64,000 bases of DNA. Origin: Streptomyces sp. SS1-1 (GTDB taxonomy: Bacteria; Actinomycetota; Actinomycetes; Streptomycetales; Streptomycetaceae). This document shows positions 63,001 through 64,000 of the stretch, one piece after another; the stretch's first letter is position 1, and each line of letters starts with the position of its first letter. Location: contig NZ_WBXN01000004.1 of NCBI RefSeq assembly GCF_008973465.1, forward strand, positions 372,001 to 436,000, written 5' to 3'. The notes under the pieces were generated by a model that was not told where the DNA came from, did not search any database, and saw nothing but the letters and a program-made list of their open reading frames with translations. The translations under genes were made by a program, and so were the position numbers.

Positions 63001-63106
63001 CCCGACCGGAGGCGGCCGGCCGGAGGCCGCGTCGGCGGGCGCCATCCGCCTCCAGGACCACGGCAACAAGGTGCGGTACCGCAACATCTGGGTCCAACCG
63101 CTGTAG
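60092..63106 (+). CDS. Secreted PA14/propeller/CBM/DUF1080 fusion protein
   Basis: The 1004-residue precursor starts at the ATG 5 nt after GGAGG and has a signal peptide (about 1-35). Four modules follow: PA14-like (about 60-200: GSYAFRLTSDDGSRLTIDD), a six-bladed propeller of the sorbosone/glucose-dehydrogenase type (about 210-620: MDWLPDGRLAISTWGG, GGNFHEFAFGLLYRDGYFYV, RTPNGIGWGPGGDIF), a CBM6/35-like domain (about 680-800: YEAEEARLTG) and a DUF1080 domain (about 812-1004: VTLFDG, YEVQILDSYG), the fold of 3-keto-glycoside hydrolases. No cytochrome c motif is present. An oxidise-then-cleave role for glycosides is plausible inference. Confidence 0.86.
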   Translation: MHPRLFRRARRRLTPLLLGALLVGGVLAAPPSAAAPADIPPQEPGVTLRVFDTQVPLSKLCTLKPGQTPNHDKLMPTVDWSTTGDFGGFGGFGDNFSAEVSGYLVIPDDGSYAFRLTSDDGSRLTIDDRTVIDHDGLHGAEPKDGSVQLTAGSHPFRIDYFERGGDQRLALAWKPPSASDFTIVPTEALSTDAGVVRVTAPGRKECESGADSPGDGLPLTDVRPDLTLTDLRPDGFEPQVTGMDWLPDGRLAISTWGGSETTTGEVYLLGNVTGETSRDKVTVKKVASGLREPIGIKYVDGSLYVSQKHELTRLVDKNRDSVTDEYRTVATWPYGGNFHEFAFGLLYRDGYFYVNLSVAIDYGGATTTPQPAPGRGTTYRINRKTGKIQPIAGGLRTPNGIGWGPGGDIFTTDNQGGWLPASKLVHIKRDRFFNHYTEPSGPFDDRPVTEPVLWLPQNEIANSPSTPLYLTKGRFAGQMLIGDVTYGGLQRAYLEKVKGQYQGAVFRYTQGLEAGVNRITMGPDGAVYAGGLGADGNWGQEGKLKFGLQKLTPNGGNTFDIKEMRAVPGGFDLEYTQPLSQETVDKLASRYRAEQWRYTPTSDYGGPKIAEERLDVRSATLAKNGRTVRLRLDGLKPGRVVHVRSPRPFASASGEKLWSTEAWYTLNALPGEQPRAATLYEAEEARLTGTAGVNRDHGGYSGSGFVDRYGTEGKAATTFDVTVPRAGDYDVGLRYSNGPNPFQGTKALSLYANGKRLRQTRLPSTGDWETWSTRTERVTLKKGHNTVAYRFDAGDDGHVNLDLITVRPHGARVTLFDGTAASQSQWQHTDGRVTEWPLTEGKSMEVCCGDLRSKEAYQDFALHVEFRVPHLPDDVTGQDRGNSGVYLQDRYEVQILDSYGDTTLDTNEAGAIYEKKAPDVNAATAPETWQSYDITFRAARYDTDGTKTADARVTVVWNGRKVHDDVAIDGPTGGGRPEAASAGAIRLQDHGNKVRYRNIWVQPL

Positions 63107-63112
63107 TGAACG

Positions 63113-63142
63113 GGGCGCGCCCAGGATCTGCCGGGCGCGCCC
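63113..63142. terminator. Bidirectional hairpin terminator
   Basis: GGGCGCGCCC occurs twice, 10 nt apart; being self-complementary it forms a 10-bp stem. It lies between two convergent genes. Confidence 0.75.
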
Positions 63143-63148
63143 TTCCCT

Positions 63149-64000
63149 CTACGTCCCCGGGAAGACGTCCTTGACGTACACCAGACCGTCGAGGGCGGCC
63201 AGGTGCGCCGGGTCCACCGGGGCGTAGCCGAACCAGGAGGACACGCGGGGCGACGGATCACCGAGGGTGGCGGTCAGCGCGTCGACGTCGACGAGGCAGG
63301 GCTCCTCGGTGAGCCCGTACAACAACCCCTCGACGGTCTCGGGCGGCGGGGCCTCCACGCCCCGGTGCCGCAGGGTCCCGACCGCCGTGGCCACGACGGC
63401 GTACCCGGAGCCGAGCCGGGCCTCCACGAGCGCGCCGGCGCTCCACCACTCGACGCGGCCCTGCCACATCGTCATGCTGCTCCTGGGGCGCTGGAGATGG
63501 GAGTTGTGGGCGGCGACGAGCACCGGCCCCCGTTCCGCGAGGGCCAGGAGGTTCTGCGCCATCATCAGGTCCCGCAGCGCGCACAGCCGGGTCATCCGGG
63601 CGGGTGAGTCGTCCGCCATGGCGTGGTGGTAGCGCAGCAGGCCCGTCGCGGTCCGCGCGTACAGGCGGGCGCGGTCCCAGGCGTCGGGCGTCAGGGCGGC
63701 GGCCAGGTGCGGTGCCTGCGTGTCGAGCAGGGCCACCAGTTCGTCGGTGAGCAGGCGGAGTTCGCGGGCCTCGGCGGACCGGCCCGTGGAACGGCCGGGG
63801 TCCGTCATGGCGTCGGGGTCGGTCCAGCGGCCGTCGTCGCCGAGCAGCCGGTCCAGGGTCTCGGCGGTGCACGGCAGCAGGCCCGGGTCCACATGAGCGG
63901 AGAGCAGGGCGTGCAGTTCCAGGAGGGCCCGGCGCGGGGAGGAGGCGGCGGTGATCTCCAGCGGGCCGTCGAACCCGGCGAAGCGGACGTGCTCGCCGGA
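63149..64000 (-). CDS. Erythromycin esterase family protein, partial at right edge
   Basis: The frame is open to the right edge (no start before position 64000) and encodes at least 283 residues of the Ere family: VRFAGFDGPLE near the edge, VAAHNSHLQ in the middle, and VSSWFGYAPVDPAHLAALDG near the end. True EreA/EreB enzymes open the macrolide lactone; many Streptomyces relatives have no proven substrate. The N-terminal part with further active-site residues is outside the window. The in-frame GTG near 63892 is internal. Confidence 0.85.
   Translation of the reverse strand, partial: SGEHVRFAGFDGPLEITAASSPRRALLELHALLSAHVDPGLLPCTAETLDRLLGDDGRWTDPDAMTDPGRSTGRSAEARELRLLTDELVALLDTQAPHLAAALTPDAWDRARLYARTATGLLRYHHAMADDSPARMTRLCALRDLMMAQNLLALAERGPVLVAAHNSHLQRPRSSMTMWQGRVEWWSAGALVEARLGSGYAVVATAVGTLRHRGVEAPPPETVEGLLYGLTEEPCLVDVDALTATLGDPSPRVSSWFGYAPVDPAHLAALDGLVYVKDVFPGT

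Overview
The window is high-GC DNA (roughly 70% GC, strong G/C at third codon positions, frequent GTG starts) with a gene set typical of a Streptomyces chromosome: SpoIIE-type phosphatases, PucR, TetR and LacI regulators, an hsp18/rheA pair, zinc-independent ribosomal protein paralogues and many secreted glycoside hydrolases. No phage, plasmid, insertion sequence, tRNA, rRNA or CRISPR array was seen. The species cannot be told from the sequence alone.

Layout. 1-6.6 kb: a truncated gene at the left edge, small hypothetical and secreted proteins (including a lamin-tail protein with a histidine-rich tail), an HxlR/metallo-hydrolase operon, a ComB-like phosphatase, a DUF2785 protein and a small M15-like secreted protein. 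6.7-14.7 kb: a ferric-reductase-like flavohaem protein, a TetR/secretory lipase divergent pair, an ArsR/MFS exporter operon with a perfect operator, and an epimerase/LysR operon. 14.7-24 kb: stress and signalling genes: VOC protein, two SpoIIE phosphatases, a LexA-type repressor, DUF2267, hsp18 with its divergent repressor rheA, a ProP-type transporter and a cluster of C-minus ribosomal proteins L36, L31 and L33. 24-31 kb: PucR regulator, TPR membrane protein, hotdog-fold protein, YihY/BrkB membrane protein, and a receptor-like Ser/Thr kinase translationally coupled to a membrane protein.

31-53 kb is a carbohydrate-utilisation region. It holds an intact PA14/GH2/LamG secreted hydrolase, a TetR/DUF1304 operon, a frameshifted GH2 gene with a C-terminal AbfB-like domain, a YtfQ/YtfR/YtfT/YjfF-like sugar ABC transporter, its LacI regulator, a Tat-exported GH78 alpha-L-rhamnosidase with one frameshift near its 3' end, and a second LacI regulator divergent from a phytanoyl-CoA-dioxygenase-like gene and a sugar porter. 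CAACGTTG-type palindromes lie upstream of the intact GH2 gene, of the ABC operon and of both lacI genes (one copy degenerate), suggesting co-regulation. The likely logic is extracellular trimming of a plant-type glycan (arabinosyl, galactosyl or rhamnosyl residues) followed by ABC uptake of a pentose or hexose.

53-64 kb: a YdeP-type molybdopterin oxidoreductase, an SRPBCC protein, a spore-photoproduct-lyase-like radical SAM protein, a sensor protein whose SpoIIE phosphatase domain has lost key metal ligands, a very large secreted protein joining PA14, a sorbosone/glucose-dehydrogenase-type propeller, a CBM and a DUF1080 (3-keto-glycoside hydrolase) domain, and a truncated erythromycin-esterase-family gene at the right edge.

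The observations most worth following are the PA14-propeller-CBM-DUF1080 fusion, the apparent pseudophosphatase sensor, the LacI/dioxygenase/sugar-porter module and the LacI operator network. The cluster of homopolymer-type frameshifts in otherwise well-preserved hydrolase genes should be checked as sequencing error before being called decay.
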